A stretch of 64,000 nt of DNA from Gammaproteobacteria bacterium (GTDB lineage Bacteria > Pseudomonadota > Gammaproteobacteria > Pseudomonadales > Litorivicinaceae). Numbering within the stretch: position 1 is the first letter of the stretch; every line of letters starts with the position of its first letter. The notes under the pieces were generated by a model. It was not told the origin of the DNA. It saw only the letters and a program-made list of their open reading frames with translations, and ran no database searches. Shown here piece after piece: positions 23,773 through 35,151 of this stretch. A program made the position numbers and the translations under genes. The DNA lies in NCBI GenBank assembly GCA_024640985.1, contig JAHEDY010000011.1, positions 1 to 64,000 of the forward strand, read 5' to 3'.

Positions 23773-26391
23773 ATGTCAGATTCGGCACGCGAAATTTTAC
23801 CCATCAATATTGAAGACGAACTCAAAAACAGTTACCTCGACTATGCAATGAGTGTCATTGTCGGTCGAGCACTACCTGACGTGCGTGACGGCTTGAAGCC
23901 TGTGCATCGGCGGGTGCTTTTTGCACAGAGTGAATTAAGTAATAATTGGAATGCAGCCTATAAGAAATCGGCTCGCGTTGTCGGCGATGTGATCGGTAAG
24001 TATCACCCACATGGGGACTCGGCGGTTTACGACACGATTGTCCGTCTAGCGCAGCCTTTTTCGATGCGTTACCCCCTGATTGATGGTCAAGGGAACTTCG
24101 GGTCGGTGGATGGCGACCGTGCTGCAGCCATGCGATACACAGAAATTCGGATGGAGCGGATTGCTCACGAGTTGCTGGCTGATTTGGATAAAGACACCGT
24201 TGATTATGTGCCGAACTACGACGGAACCGAAAAAATCCCGGATGTGCTTCCCACGAAGATCCCGAATTTATTGGTGAATGGATCGGCGGGTATCGCCGTT
24301 GGCATGGCGACCAATATTCCGCCGCATAACCTAACCGAAGTGATCAATGGATGTCTGGCGTATCTCGACGACTCGAGTGTGTCGATTGATGATTTGATGG
24401 CTTTTATTCCGGCGCCTGATTTCCCAACCGGAGCCTTGATCAACGGACTCGAAGGGCTTCGTGAGGCGTATTCGACAGGCCGTGGCCGAGTCATTATGCG
24501 CTCGAAATTCCATATCGAAGGCGAGGATAAGAAAACCATCGTCTTTACTGAAATTCCTTATCAGGTCAACAAAGCGCGCGTCATTGAGAAGATCGCTGAG
24601 TTGGTGAAAGAGAAAAAGATCGAGGGCATCACCGAGCTGCGTGATGAGTCCGACAAAGAAGGGATGCGGATTGTGATTGATCTGCGTCGAGGTGAGACGC
24701 CAGAAGTGATCGTCAACAACCTGTTCAGTCAAACGCAGTTGCAATCGAGTTTCGGGATCAACATGGTGGCCTTGGTTGATGGGCAGCCAAAAACCTTGAA
24801 TCTGAAAGACATGTTGTCTTGCTTTATTCGTCACCGCCGTGAAGTGGTGACGCGTAGGACCCTATTTGAACTGAGAAAAGCGCGTGAGCGTGGCCATATT
24901 TTGGAAGGCCAGGCTGTTGCCTTGGCGAATATTGATCCCGTGATTGAGCTGATTAAGTCATCCGCCAATGCGCAGGTCGCAAAAGAGCGGTTGATTGCGA
25001 CATCTTGGGCTCCTGGATCTGTGACAGACATGCTTGAGCGTGCAGGTACTGGTGGAATTCGTCCAGATGATCTCCCCGATGGATTTGGATTGGTGGACGG
25101 TCAATATCACTTAAGTCCTCAGCAAGCCCAGGCCATTTTGGATTTGCGTCTGCATCGACTGACGGGGCTTGAAATTGAGAAGTTACTCGAGGAATACGGC
25201 TCTATCCTCGAGGATATTGCAGAGCGTGAGGCGATCTTGGCAGATTCGACTAAGTTGACTGCTGTGATTCGTGAAGAGTTGGAAGCCGTGCGTAATCAGT
25301 ACGGGGACGCACGTCGCTCTGAAATTATCGAGTCACATCTGTCGTTGTCGACTGAGGATTTGATCCCGCGTGAAGACATGGTGGTCACCTTTTCGAAAAC
25401 GGGTTATGCCAAAACCCAACCCTTGACGTCCTATCAATCTCAGCGTCGAGGCGGCCGGGGTAAGAGCGCCACCAATCTCAAAGATGAAGATGTGGTTGAT
25501 CTGCTGTTGGTTGCCAATTCGCATGACACCTTATTGTTATTCACTGATACCGGCCGTTTGCACTGGTTGAAGGTGTATGAGATTCCGCAGGCGTCACGGA
25601 ATGCTCGAGGTAAGCCAATTGTCAATATGATCGACGCATTGGAAGGCGGTGGTCGTGTCACAGCAGTCTTACCTTTGGGCGAAGACGATCGGGGTGAAGG
25701 TCGTTATGTGTTCATGGCGACAGCCCGCGGTACGGTCAAAAAGGTACCACTGGAGCGCTTTGCGCGCCCACGTGCGTCGGGGATTCGAGCCATTGAATTT
25801 AATGAAGATGATACGTTAATCGGCGCCTCGATTACTGATGGCACGCGAGATATTGTGCTGGTGAATTCCAACGGTAAAGTGACGCGATTTGTTGAGACTG
25901 AAGTTCGTCCCATGGGTCGCGAAGCGCGCGGTGTGCGCGGAATCCGATTGAAGGAAACTGGAGAGTCAGTCGTAGCGATGATCGTTGCTGATGACGAGGC
26001 GACACTCCTTCTGGCCTGCGAAAACGGATATGGCAAACGCACCTTAGTCAGCGAATTTCCGTGTAAGGGTCGTGGTGCGATGGGTGTGATTGGAATTCAG
26101 ACATCTGATCGGAATGGCGCTGTTGTTGGTGCCGCGCAGGTAATTGATGACGATGATCTGTTATTGATTACCAACGGTGGAACCATGGTTCGCACGCCTT
26201 GCCAGGATATTTCAGTGCTTGGCCGAAATACCCAAGGTGTGACTCTGATCCGTTTGACCGATGGTGAGCAATTGGTTCGAGTGGACGCAGTTGCTGAGCC
26301 CCCAGTAGATCCGTTGTCCGAGAGCGACACAGACGATGCTGAGATCATCGATGGGTCTGGCGTGGAGATGGATGATGAGTCGGCCGATTAA
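23773..26391 (+). CDS. gyrA: DNA gyrase subunit A
   Basis: [39 protein letters not shown] GyrA box; acidic C-terminus. Confidence 0.99.
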   Translation: MSDSAREILPINIEDELKNSYLDYAMSVIVGRALPDVRDGLKPVHRRVLFAQSELSNNWNAAYKKSARVVGDVIGKYHPHGDSAVYDTIVRLAQPFSMRYPLIDGQGNFGSVDGDRAAAMRYTEIRMERIAHELLADLDKDTVDYVPNYDGTEKIPDVLPTKIPNLLVNGSAGIAVGMATNIPPHNLTEVINGCLAYLDDSSVSIDDLMAFIPAPDFPTGALINGLEGLREAYSTGRGRVIMRSKFHIEGEDKKTIVFTEIPYQVNKARVIEKIAELVKEKKIEGITELRDESDKEGMRIVIDLRRGETPEVIVNNLFSQTQLQSSFGINMVALVDGQPKTLNLKDMLSCFIRHRREVVTRRTLFELRKARERGHILEGQAVALANIDPVIELIKSSANAQVAKERLIATSWAPGSVTDMLERAGTGGIRPDDLPDGFGLVDGQYHLSPQQAQAILDLRLHRLTGLEIEKLLEEYGSILEDIAEREAILADSTKLTAVIREELEAVRNQYGDARRSEIIESHLSLSTEDLIPREDMVVTFSKTGYAKTQPLTSYQSQRRGGRGKSATNLKDEDVVDLLLVANSHDTLLLFTDTGRLHWLKVYEIPQASRNARGKPIVNMIDALEGGGRVTAVLPLGEDDRGEGRYVFMATARGTVKKVPLERFARPRASGIRAIEFNEDDTLIGASITDGTRDIVLVNSNGKVTRFVETEVRPMGREARGVRGIRLKETGESVVAMIVADDEATLLLACENGYGKRTLVSEFPCKGRGAMGVIGIQTSDRNGAVVGAAQVIDDDDLLLITNGGTMVRTPCQDISVLGRNTQGVTLIRLTDGEQLVRVDAVAEPPVDPLSESDTDDAEIIDGSGVEMDDESAD

Positions 26392-27457
26392 TTTCTGTTC
26401 TGGTCCGGCGGCACTGCCGCTGCCGGTGCTTGAGCGGATTCAGGCAGAACTTCCCGATTTTCAGGGCTCTGGTGTATCGGTGATGGAACATTCGCATCGA
26501 GACCGCTTAATTGTGCGTTTGTTTGAAGAGACTGAAGCACAGTTGAAAACGCTATTGGGTGTGGGTGACACCTACCGTGTGTTGTTTTTGCCTGGCGGTG
26601 CAACACTTCAGTTTTCTCAAGTCCCGATGAATTTGTTAAATCCGGGCGATACGGCCGCCTATGTCACAACCGGGGCTTGGTCGCAGAAGGCCATGAAAGA
26701 GGCTCAAAAGTATGCGTCTCCAGTCGAGGTGGCGAGTGCGATAGACACGAACTTCACCACCATGCCCCATCCTGATTCATGGCAGATTCCAGAAGCGTCA
26801 AAGTATCTGCATATCTGCACCAACGAGACCATTCACGGCGTTGAATGGTTTGGTTCGCTAGCAGGTGTTGAGCTTCCTGTGGTTGCCGATATGTCTTCGC
26901 ATTTGTTATCGCGTTCGATGCCAATTCAAGAGTTCGATCTGATTTATGCGGGTGCTCAGAAGAACTTAGGAACCGCAGGCGTCACCATTGTGTTGGTGAA
27001 GACCGAATTACTGGGAGAATGCCAGAGCACAACTCCGAGTCTGATGGACTATCGTCAACAAATCGCTAGCGACTCGATGGTCAACACACCTCCTGTCTAT
27101 CCGGTGTGGGTTCTATCCTTGGTTCTTCAGTGGCTCAACTCGATCGGTGGTGTGGATGCGGTTGAGGCATTGAATCGGAAAAAGGCCGCCAGCTTGTACC
27201 AGGTCATTGACGACAGTGCCTTCTACCACAACCCGGTCGCATTGGATTGTCGCAGTCTGATGAATATTCCGTTTGTGCTCGCTGATGCCAACCTTGATGG
27301 GCGATTCGTCGAGCAATCGATCAAAGAGGGGTTGTTGAACTTGAAAGGTCACCGCAGTGTGGGTGGCATGCGGGCATCGATCTACAATGCCATTACGCAA
27401 ACGGAAGTTGATACCTTGATTGCTTTTATGCGCGAGTTTGAGAGGACAGCGGCGTGA
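26375..27457 (+). CDS. serC: Phosphoserine aminotransferase SerC
   Basis: [37 protein letters not shown] lysine motif. ATG at 26375 (MSRPIN), overlapping gyrA. Confidence 0.97.
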   Translation: MSRPINFCSGPAALPLPVLERIQAELPDFQGSGVSVMEHSHRDRLIVRLFEETEAQLKTLLGVGDTYRVLFLPGGATLQFSQVPMNLLNPGDTAAYVTTGAWSQKAMKEAQKYASPVEVASAIDTNFTTMPHPDSWQIPEASKYLHICTNETIHGVEWFGSLAGVELPVVADMSSHLLSRSMPIQEFDLIYAGAQKNLGTAGVTIVLVKTELLGECQSTTPSLMDYRQQIASDSMVNTPPVYPVWVLSLVLQWLNSIGGVDAVEALNRKKAASLYQVIDDSAFYHNPVALDCRSLMNIPFVLADANLDGRFVEQSIKEGLLNLKGHRSVGGMRASIYNAITQTEVDTLIAFMREFERTAA

Positions 27458-28563
27458 GTGACAATCCGGAACTCTTGAAAATTCGGGAAGAAATTGATGC
27501 GATTGATCAACAAATCCAGACTTTGATTAATGCGCGAGCCGACTGCGCGATGCGAGTGGCTGAAGTGAAGCAAGCGGAAATGGCCAAGACCGGTGAGGCA
27601 CCGGTCTATTACCGTCCTGAGCGTGAAGCACAAGTGCTGGCCCGGGTAATGGAGCGTAATGAAGGCCCTCTGCCGAAAGAGGAAGTGGCTCGAATTTTTC
27701 GCGAAATCATGTCCGGTTGTTTGGCTCTCGAACGGCCTCTGGCTGTGGGATATTTGGGCCCGATTGGGACCTTTACGGAAGCGGCTGCATTAAAACACTT
27801 TGGTCATGCCGTCGATACGCGACCGTTGACGACGATTTCAGAGGTGTTCCGGGATGTGGATGCTGGAAATCTCGATTACGGCGTGGTGCCGATTGAGAAT
27901 TCAACCGAAGGGATGGTCACCCACACCTTGGAATGTTTCTTGGATTCACCGCTGGTGATTTGTGGTGAAGTGGAAATGCGGATCCATCAAGCACTCATGG
28001 TCAAGCCCGGCCTCGATGTCAGTAGCATTCAGACCGTTTACTCCCATCAACAAAGTTTAGCGCAATGTCGTTTGTGGCTCGATGCGAACTTGCCGAGTGC
28101 GGAGCGCAAGACAGTTTCTTCCAATGCTGAGGCGGCTCGCCTGGTATCAGAATCGCAGATCAATGATGGTTTGGCGGCTGTTGCCGGAGAACGAGCGGCA
28201 GAGACCTATGGATTATCGACTGTGGCGGGATCGATTGAAGATCGTCCGGATAACACCACGCGCTTTTTAGTGATCGGTAAGCAATCGACGGAACCTTCTG
28301 GGCGAGATAAGACGTCACTGATTGTTTCAGTCAAAAATGAACCCGGAGCCCTGTATCGGCTTCTTGAGCCGTTCGAGCGTCATGGTATCGATATGACGCG
28401 ATTGGAATCTCGTCCATCGCACTCTGGTATTTGGTCCTATCGGTTTTTTATCGACTTTCAGGGACACGCTGATGATCAGGCGGTACAGATCTTCCTCGAT
28501 GAGATTCGGGCACAATCAGCGGAGCTTAAGATCTTGGGCTCTTACCCAAGAGCGGTTTTATGA
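27454..28563 (+). CDS. pheA: Bifunctional chorismate mutase/prephenate dehydratase (P-protein)
   Basis: N-terminal chorismate mutase helices, GYLGPIGTFTEAAALKHFG, C-terminal ACT (ESRPSHSGIWSYRFFIDFQGH). Confidence 0.97.
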   Translation: MSDNPELLKIREEIDAIDQQIQTLINARADCAMRVAEVKQAEMAKTGEAPVYYRPEREAQVLARVMERNEGPLPKEEVARIFREIMSGCLALERPLAVGYLGPIGTFTEAAALKHFGHAVDTRPLTTISEVFRDVDAGNLDYGVVPIENSTEGMVTHTLECFLDSPLVICGEVEMRIHQALMVKPGLDVSSIQTVYSHQQSLAQCRLWLDANLPSAERKTVSSNAEAARLVSESQINDGLAAVAGERAAETYGLSTVAGSIEDRPDNTTRFLVIGKQSTEPSGRDKTSLIVSVKNEPGALYRLLEPFERHGIDMTRLESRPSHSGIWSYRFFIDFQGHADDQAVQIFLDEIRAQSAELKILGSYPRAVL

Positions 28564-30770
28564 AACGACTGACGGTCATCGGTCTTGGCTTGATCGGTGC
28601 TTCTTGCTGTGCGGCGCTGAAAAAACGTTCGACAGAATGGCTGATTTCAGGCTACTCACGGACTGAAGCAACGCGTCAACAAGCGCTTGCGAAGGGTCTC
28701 ATTGATCAAAGTTTTGATAGGATTAGTGATGCTGTCGCGGACGCTGACTTGGTTCTGATTGCCGTTCCAATGGGACAATTTTTACCCGTCGTCAAAGCGG
28801 TGAGTGAAGCGCGTCCGAGTCACTCTGTGGTGACAGATGCTGGATCGACCAAAGGCAGTGTGATTCGTGATTTAGCAACAGTATACGGAACCACGCCGTC
28901 TTGGTTTGTACCGGGTCATCCAATCGCTGGGAGCGAACAAAGTGGTGTTGATGCCGCCAATCCTGACTTGTATGTTGATCATCAAGTCATCCTGACCCCG
29001 GATGCGCAAACCGCAGTCGATGCCATTGACCTGGTGTCCGCATTTTGGTCGAGCCTCGGTGCCTCGGTCTCAACCATGGATGTCGAGCGGCATGATGAGG
29101 TGCTGGCCTTAACCAGTCATCTCCCGCACGTCTTAGCGTTCAATTTGGTGCATGCCTTGTCTGATGACGATGAGCATCTTGAGATTTTCCGCTACGCGGC
29201 CGGTGGGTTTAGGGACTTCACCCGGGTTGCGGCGAGCGATCCAACCATGTGGCGAGACATCAGCCTCGCCAATCGCGAGGCGATTCTTGGTGGCATTGAT
29301 CGTTTTGCTGAGCGGTTGGGTGAGATGCGTCAAGCCATTGCATCAGGCGATGGAGAGTGGTTGATGCGAAGTTTTGAAAGGGCGCGAACGGCTCGTAAAT
29401 TATTTTCCTCATTAACTGATCAAGGAGTTCATCCGGTGACGGATACCCATCCTTCTGTTTTTACAATCACTGAAGCTCAACAGGGAATTCATGGAACGAT
29501 TCGTGTCCCTGGTGATAAGTCCATTTCACATCGCTCGATTATGCTTGGAGCTCTGGCTGATGGTGTGACCACCGTTGATGGATTTCTGGAAGGAGAGGAT
29601 GCCATCGCCACTGTTCAGGCGTTTAGGGACATGGGTGTGCAGATCGATGGGCCGAATGAAGGACGAGTGACGGTGCATGGTGTTGGTCGGGATGGACTGA
29701 AGGCTCCGGCAGCGCCTCTGTATATGGGTAACTCGGGAACATCGATGCGCCTCTTGTCGGGTATTTTAGCCGGGCAGTCGTTTGACTCTGAACTCACGGG
29801 TGATGCTTCGCTATCTCGGCGTCCAATGCGGCGGGTCAGTGATCCGCTGTCGCGATTGGGTGCGGTGATTCAAACCTCTGAGGATGGGACGCCACCGGTT
29901 CAAATTTCCGGTGGCCATCCCCTCAAGGGCTGTCATAGCGAGATGCAGGTGGCGAGCGCTCAAGTCAAATCGGCGTTGTTACTGGCTGGACTCTACGCTG
30001 ATGGCGAAACCAGTGTGACTGAGCCTGCACCCACCCGGGACCATACGGAACGGATGCTTCAGGGATTTGGATATCCGGTCAAACGAGATGGGGCGACCGC
30101 ATCAGTGGTTGGCGGAGGTCGTCTGACAGCCTGTCATATTGACGTGCCTTCTGATATTTCCTCAGCGGCTTTTTTCTTGGTGGCCGCATCCATTGTTCCA
30201 GGATCAGATTTGACGTTATCGCACGTGGGAATCAATCCCACTCGAGTGGGGATCCTTGAAATTTTGAAATTAATGGGTGCCAAGATCGAGGTGTTGAATG
30301 CTCGCGAAGTTGGTGGTGAGCCAGTAGCGGATTTGCGTGTGCGTTATGCACCACTGCGTGGCATTGACGTTCCTGAGGCGTTGGTTCCTCTTGCGATTGA
30401 TGAATTTCCTGTGTTGTTTGTTGCCGCTTGTTGTGCGAAGGGGCAAACCCGTGTGACGGGCGCTGAAGAACTGCGGGTGAAAGAGTCTGACCGAATTCAA
30501 AGCATGGTCGATGGATTAAGTGCCTTGGGTGTTGTCATTGAGGGAACCCCCGATGGCGCAATGATCCAGGGTGGTGGACCGGATTTCCGGTTTGCAGGGG
30601 GTTCGGTTGAGGCTCACGAGGATCATCGAATTGCAATGGCGTTCAGTGTCGCCGGTCTCATGAGTTGCGAGCCGATTGTCGTCAACGACTGTGCGAACGT
30701 CGCCACAAGTTTTCCAAATTTTGTGGGTCTTGCTCGTGAGACTGGTTTTCCGTTGACTGTATCGCCGTGA
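28560..30770 (+). CDS. tyrA-aroA: Fused prephenate dehydrogenase (TyrA) / 3-phosphoshikimate 1-carboxyvinyltransferase (AroA)
   Basis: One 736-aa ORF: N-terminal NAD-binding GLGLIGASCCAALKK, GHPIAGSEQSG; C-terminal EPSP synthase VPGDKSISHRSIMLGALADG, LYMGNSGTSMRLL, RVKESDRI. Confidence 0.97.
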   Translation: MKRLTVIGLGLIGASCCAALKKRSTEWLISGYSRTEATRQQALAKGLIDQSFDRISDAVADADLVLIAVPMGQFLPVVKAVSEARPSHSVVTDAGSTKGSVIRDLATVYGTTPSWFVPGHPIAGSEQSGVDAANPDLYVDHQVILTPDAQTAVDAIDLVSAFWSSLGASVSTMDVERHDEVLALTSHLPHVLAFNLVHALSDDDEHLEIFRYAAGGFRDFTRVAASDPTMWRDISLANREAILGGIDRFAERLGEMRQAIASGDGEWLMRSFERARTARKLFSSLTDQGVHPVTDTHPSVFTITEAQQGIHGTIRVPGDKSISHRSIMLGALADGVTTVDGFLEGEDAIATVQAFRDMGVQIDGPNEGRVTVHGVGRDGLKAPAAPLYMGNSGTSMRLLSGILAGQSFDSELTGDASLSRRPMRRVSDPLSRLGAVIQTSEDGTPPVQISGGHPLKGCHSEMQVASAQVKSALLLAGLYADGETSVTEPAPTRDHTERMLQGFGYPVKRDGATASVVGGGRLTACHIDVPSDISSAAFFLVAASIVPGSDLTLSHVGINPTRVGILEILKLMGAKIEVLNAREVGGEPVADLRVRYAPLRGIDVPEALVPLAIDEFPVLFVAACCAKGQTRVTGAEELRVKESDRIQSMVDGLSALGVVIEGTPDGAMIQGGGPDFRFAGGSVEAHEDHRIAMAFSVAGLMSCEPIVVNDCANVATSFPNFVGLARETGFPLTVSP

Positions 30771-31444
30771 CTGCGCCTGTCGTCACCATTGATGGCCCGA
30801 GTGGAGCTGGAAAAGGTACGGTTGCACGATGCATCGCGCTGGAACTCGGTTTTCACTTACTGGATTCAGGTGCTATTTATCGCATTCTCGGTCTGGCAGC
30901 GACCGAGAATCGGATTGCATTTGATGACATTCCATCGCTTGTGGAGCTCGCAAATTCACTCGAATTAGGCTTTCCCTACGATAATCATCACACCGATGTC
31001 ATGCTTAATGGTGTGTCGGTGGGCCGGAAATTGAGGACCCAAATGGTTGCTGATGCCGCCAGCCAAGTGGCGATTCATCCACCGGTCCGTAGTGCACTGA
31101 TGGATCTCCAGCGCCGTCAGGCAAGGCCTCCGGGTCTTGTTGGAGATGGCCGAGACCTTGGCACCATTGTTTTTCCAGACGCCGAATTAAAGATTTTTTT
31201 GGATGCCAGTGTCGAGGTTCGCGCAGAGCGTCGATATTTAGAATTAATTGAGTCTGGTCAAATAGTTGAGCGTTCCGTTATACTACGCGACCTCGAAATT
31301 CGGGACGTCCGAGATCGAACGCGTCCAGTCGCACCCCTAGTGCCGGCAGCAGATGCGTACGTGATTGATAGTTCAGAGAAAACTGTAGCCGATGTGGTTG
31401 CAGAAACACGAGACCTGTGTCGCGCCAAAGGCTTGATTCAGTAA
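30767..31444 (+). CDS. cmk: Cytidylate kinase
   Basis: VTIDGPSGAGKGTVAR P-loop; GDGRDLGTIVFPDAELKIFLDAS. Confidence 0.97.
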   Translation: MTAPVVTIDGPSGAGKGTVARCIALELGFHLLDSGAIYRILGLAATENRIAFDDIPSLVELANSLELGFPYDNHHTDVMLNGVSVGRKLRTQMVADAASQVAIHPPVRSALMDLQRRQARPPGLVGDGRDLGTIVFPDAELKIFLDASVEVRAERRYLELIESGQIVERSVILRDLEIRDVRDRTRPVAPLVPAADAYVIDSSEKTVADVVAETRDLCRAKGLIQ

Positions 31445-31451
31445 ATGTCAG

Positions 31452-31537
31452 ATTTCAGTGGTGACATCAGCAAGAAAGCTCACTGAAATGAAAAACCAAC
31501 TCCGTTTGAGCTGATCAGACGGACGGCGTGAAGCCGA
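31452..31537 (+). promoter_or_regulatory. Candidate structured rpsA 5' leader (three successive inverted repeats)
   Basis: ATTTCAGTG(31452-31460)/CACTGAAAT(31481-31489); TCCGT(31501-31505)/ACGGA(31519-31523); CGGC-GTGAA-GCCG (about 31524-31536). Confidence 0.45.
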
Positions 31538-31554
31538 AAAAATAGGATAGATGA

Positions 31555-33240
31555 ATGAGCGAAACTTTCGCAGAACTCTTTGAACAGAGTCTTAACGACA
31601 TCGATATGACTCCTGGCGCCATTGTTGACGCCACCGTTGTCGCCATCGAACCAGACTTCGTGATTGTCAACGCAGGTCTGAAATCTGAGGGAGCGATCCC
31701 GAGATCACAATTCATGAACGAATCCGGGGAATTGGCTATCGCTATTGGCGATTCAGTCAAGGTTGCCTTGGATGCGGTTGAAGACGGTTTTGGTGCCACA
31801 CGCCTGTCTCGCGAAAAAGCGAAGCGTGCAGAAGCGTGGATCGATCTTGAGAAAGCGCATGAAGAGACTGCGGTCGTCATGGGAATCATCAACGGCAAGG
31901 TCAAGGGTGGTTTCACTGTCGATCTCGCCGGAATCCGAGCGTTCCTGCCGGGATCCTTGGTTGATGTCCGTCCCGTGCGTGATGTCGCTCATTTAGAAGG
32001 CAAAGAACTCGAATTTAAGGTGATCAAGCTGGATCAGCGCCGGAACAACGTCGTTGTCTCGCGTCGTGCTGTCCTTGAGCAAGAGAACTCAGAAGAGCGG
32101 GAAGCATTGCTTGAGAATCTGGTTGAAGGCCAGGCTGTGAAGGGTATCGTGAAGAACCTCACAGATTATGGTGCATTTGTGGACTTAGGTGGTGTCGATG
32201 GCTTGCTGCACATCACTGATATGTCATGGAAGCGCATTAAACATCCATCAGAAGTCGTCGCTGTTGGTGATGAAGTGGATGTGAAGGTATTGAAGTTTGA
32301 CCGTGAGCGTAACCGTGTTTCGCTCGGCTTGAAGCAGCTTGGTGAAGATCCATGGATCGAAATCAAGAATCGTTACCCAGTCAATACACGCGTTAATGCG
32401 CGGATCACAAACCTTACAGATTACGGTTGTTTTGCCGAAATTGAAGAAGGTGTCGAAGGTCTTGTGCACGTGTCTGAAATGGATTGGACCAATAAGAACG
32501 TTCATCCTTCGAAGATTGTGTCTTTGGGTGATGAAGTTGAAGTCATGGTTCTTGATATTGATGAAGAGCGTCGTCGCATTTCACTTGGTATCAAGCAATG
32601 TAAAGTCAATCCATGGGAAGCATTCTCTGCGACACATGCGAAAGGTGGAAAAGTTTCCGGTCCGATTAAGTCGATCACTGATTTCGGCGTTTTCATTGGG
32701 CTTGACGGTGGCATCGATGGCTTGATCCATTTGTCGGATCTTTCGTGGTCAGAGCCAGGTGAAGTTGCGGTTCGTAACTTCAAGAAGGGCGAAGATCTCG
32801 AAGCGGTCATTTTGGCTGTGGATCCAGAGCGTGAGCGCATCTCACTGGGTGTGAAGCAGTTGGAAGAAGACCCAATGGGTGGATTCTTGTCTGGTACCGA
32901 GAAAGGCGCAGTGGTTAAAGGAACTGTGACCGAAGTTGAGCCAAAGCAAGCGATGGTTGATCTTGGTGACGGAGTCGTTGCGATTCTGAAAGCATCAGAA
33001 TTGTCTCGTGATCGTGTCGAAGATGCTCGCAACGTTCTGAACGTTGGCGATGAAATCGAAGCGAAGATTTCGAATGTGGATCGTAAGACGCGCCAGATTT
33101 CATTGTCAGTTCGGGCAATGGAAGAAGCCGAAGAGAAGGAAGCCATGCGTAGCCTGAATGAAGCACCCGCTGAAGAAGGTGATGCTGGTCCTACAACGAT
33201 CGGTGAGCTGATCAAAGCTCAGATGGAAGGCCGAGAGTAA
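31555..33240 (+). CDS. rpsA: 30S ribosomal protein S1
   Basis: Six S1 repeats (e.g. [40 protein letters not shown]). Confidence 0.99.
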   Translation: MSETFAELFEQSLNDIDMTPGAIVDATVVAIEPDFVIVNAGLKSEGAIPRSQFMNESGELAIAIGDSVKVALDAVEDGFGATRLSREKAKRAEAWIDLEKAHEETAVVMGIINGKVKGGFTVDLAGIRAFLPGSLVDVRPVRDVAHLEGKELEFKVIKLDQRRNNVVVSRRAVLEQENSEEREALLENLVEGQAVKGIVKNLTDYGAFVDLGGVDGLLHITDMSWKRIKHPSEVVAVGDEVDVKVLKFDRERNRVSLGLKQLGEDPWIEIKNRYPVNTRVNARITNLTDYGCFAEIEEGVEGLVHVSEMDWTNKNVHPSKIVSLGDEVEVMVLDIDEERRRISLGIKQCKVNPWEAFSATHAKGGKVSGPIKSITDFGVFIGLDGGIDGLIHLSDLSWSEPGEVAVRNFKKGEDLEAVILAVDPERERISLGVKQLEEDPMGGFLSGTEKGAVVKGTVTEVEPKQAMVDLGDGVVAILKASELSRDRVEDARNVLNVGDEIEAKISNVDRKTRQISLSVRAMEEAEEKEAMRSLNEAPAEEGDAGPTTIGELIKAQMEGRE

Positions 33241-33288
33241 TCCGGCAACTGAGGCCGGGCGCTGCCCGGCCAGACATCGGAAGGTCAT

Positions 33289-33600
33289 ATGTCAGGTATT
33301 ACTAAGTCGATGCTGATTGAACGTATCGCAACACGCTACCCAACATTACCTCCTAAAGATGTGGAATTGGCTGTGAAAGCTATTTTCGATCGCATGAGCC
33401 GACAATTGGTTGAAGGTGGTCGAATTGAGTTACGGGGATTTGGATCCTTCTCCTTACACAAGCGGAAAGCGCGTGTGGGTCGTAATCCAAAGACCGGTGA
33501 GTCAGTGGTTTTGGACTCCAAAGCCGTTCCGCACTTTAAGCCGGGTAAAGAGCTGCGCGAAGCAGTCAACACTGCATTTCTGGAATCCCGGAAAGCATGA
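33289..33600 (+). CDS. ihfB: Integration host factor subunit beta
   Basis: HU/IHF fold: [30 protein letters not shown]; downstream of rpsA. Confidence 0.95.
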   Translation: MSGITKSMLIERIATRYPTLPPKDVELAVKAIFDRMSRQLVEGGRIELRGFGSFSLHKRKARVGRNPKTGESVVLDSKAVPHFKPGKELREAVNTAFLESRKA

Positions 33601-33836
33601 AATTAGTCAAACGACTGGTCACTCTCTTTGGGGTTGTTACCCTGTTAGTGACCGGTTGTGTTCTCTATCTCTTTAATTCAGATCCTGTTGTCATTAATCT
33701 CGTCTGGTTGCAAATTCCTGCGACGAGTCTGGCTGTGGTGTTGATCGCGACGTTTTTCATCGGAGTGGTCATGGGAGCTATTTTTGTGCTGTTGGCGTCG
33801 ATGATGCCCACTAAGCGGAAATCTCTTGATGGCTGA
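33597..33836 (+). CDS. lapA: LapA-domain (DUF1049) inner membrane protein
   Basis: Two TM segments with N-S-D-P-V-x-I-N-L; conserved location between ihfB and pyrF. Confidence 0.75.
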   Translation: MKLVKRLVTLFGVVTLLVTGCVLYLFNSDPVVINLVWLQIPATSLAVVLIATFFIGVVMGAIFVLLASMMPTKRKSLDG

Positions 33837-34518
33837 TCAACGCATTGTTGTTGCGCTTGATGTGTCAACGACCTCCGAATTAAAGGACTTGGTCGCACAG
33901 ATTCCCAACACGCATTGTCGAGTCAAAATTGGTAAAGAACTCTTTACATCGGTCGGCCCTCTTGCTGTGGACATTTGCCATGCCGCTGGTTTGGACGTTT
34001 TTTTAGATCTGAAATTCCATGACATTCCCAACACCTGTGCGAAAGCGGTCCTTGCAGCGTCGCGCTTGGGGGTTTGGATGACTAATGTGCATTGCGCCGG
34101 TGGGGCCGACATGATGCAAGCGGCTCGGGAGATTCTTGAAGGCCAAGCGCATCGACCTTTACTGATTGGAGTAACAGTACTCACCAGTATGTCTCAACAG
34201 GATTTACAGGAGACAGGTGTTGAACGAGATCTTGAGATTCAGGTGGACCATTTGGCGCGCTTGGCTCAGCAATCGGGTTTGGATGGTGTCGTCTGTTCCG
34301 CTCAAGAAACCCAACGATTACGTCAATCTCTTGGTGATGATTTCTGTCTAGTGACACCAGGAATTCGGCCGAGTTGGTCGGCTCGAGATGATCAAACTCG
34401 AATTGTGACCCCGCACGAAGCGATCAAGAATGGTTCAGATTATTTGGTGATTGGTCGTCCGATCACAGCCTCAGCTGATCCTCAGCAATCGATTGCAAAA
34501 ATTGTCGCCGAACTCTGA
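33829..34518 (+). CDS. pyrF: Orotidine 5'-phosphate decarboxylase
   Basis: DVFLDLKFHDIPNTCAKAV catalytic motif; GSDYLVIGRPIT. Confidence 0.97.
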   Translation: MADQRIVVALDVSTTSELKDLVAQIPNTHCRVKIGKELFTSVGPLAVDICHAAGLDVFLDLKFHDIPNTCAKAVLAASRLGVWMTNVHCAGGADMMQAAREILEGQAHRPLLIGVTVLTSMSQQDLQETGVERDLEIQVDHLARLAQQSGLDGVVCSAQETQRLRQSLGDDFCLVTPGIRPSWSARDDQTRIVTPHEAIKNGSDYLVIGRPITASADPQQSIAKIVAEL

Positions 34519-34586
34519 CGATTGAGTCATCGGTTTCGTCAGCAGAGCCCATGGGTTTCATTAGGCTCCTCTCAGGGGGGTCTGGC

Positions 34587-34904
34587 ATGAAACCATTATT
34601 GCTTGGATTGATGTTCTCAGCTGTGTCAATGCTCGGAGTTGCCGAGTCTGTTGATTTGAATACAGCAACCGCTGCAGAGATAGCCAAACAACTGCATGGA
34701 ATCGGTTTGGCTAAAGCGCAGAAGATCATTGAATATCGGCAACAGTTTGGTCCAATTGATACGCCGGAGGAGCTCTTGGTGATCAAAGGGATTGGGGAAA
34801 AGACTTTGGAAAAAAATCGTTCTCGAATGATCACGCGATTGATTCAGCCGGCAGGGCCAAGAAATCCTGAGTCAGGTCTTGACGAAGGACCCTCGAATCA
34901 TTAA
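34587..34904 (+). CDS. ComEA-like helix-hairpin-helix DNA-binding protein
   Basis: Signal peptide then VDLNTATAAEIAKQLHGIGLAKAQKIIEYRQQFGPIDTPEELLVIKGIGEKTLEKN; SD AGGGGGG precedes ATG at 34587. Confidence 0.88.
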   Translation: MKPLLLGLMFSAVSMLGVAESVDLNTATAAEIAKQLHGIGLAKAQKIIEYRQQFGPIDTPEELLVIKGIGEKTLEKNRSRMITRLIQPAGPRNPESGLDEGPSNH

Positions 34905-34924
34905 AGTTCGCGGCCATCCTGAGT

Positions 34925-35000
34925 TCCGCGATAGCTCAGTTGGTAGAGCAGAAGACTGTTAATCTTTTGGTCGCAGGTTCGAGTCCTGCTCGCGGAGCCA
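34925..35000 (+). tRNA. tRNA-Asn (anticodon GTT)
   Basis: TCCGCGATAGCTCAGTTGGTAGAGCAGAAGACTGTTAATCTTTTGGTCGCAGGTTCGAGTCCTGCTCGCGGAGCCA; loop CTGTTAA; CCA encoded. Confidence 0.95.
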
Positions 35001-35033
35001 ATTCTTCGATTTCCTCACATTTGATCTGAATCC

Positions 35034-35058
35034 AAAAGCCGCTTGTTTAGCCGCTTTT
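35034..35058 (+). terminator. Candidate intrinsic terminator downstream of tRNA-Asn
   Basis: AAAAGCCGCT-TGTTT-AGCCGCTTTT: nearly perfect hairpin (one mismatch) ending in a short T run. Confidence 0.5.
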
Positions 35059-35151
35059 AGCTCCCATTGAATTGCTGTAGCCTTGCGTTGCGGATGGGCA
35101 CGGATGCTATCTGAACAAATCAATTCCGATCAAATGAAACCGGGGGTCCTT

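Noticed and set aside
32160-32900. Internal DNA repetition in rpsA
   Set aside because: Explained by tandem S1 domains of ribosomal protein S1, not a mobile or CRISPR repeat.
32502-33215. 237-aa antisense ORF opposite rpsA
   Set aside because: Lies entirely within rpsA; Ser/Arg/Thr-rich composition typical of antisense frames of S1 repeats.
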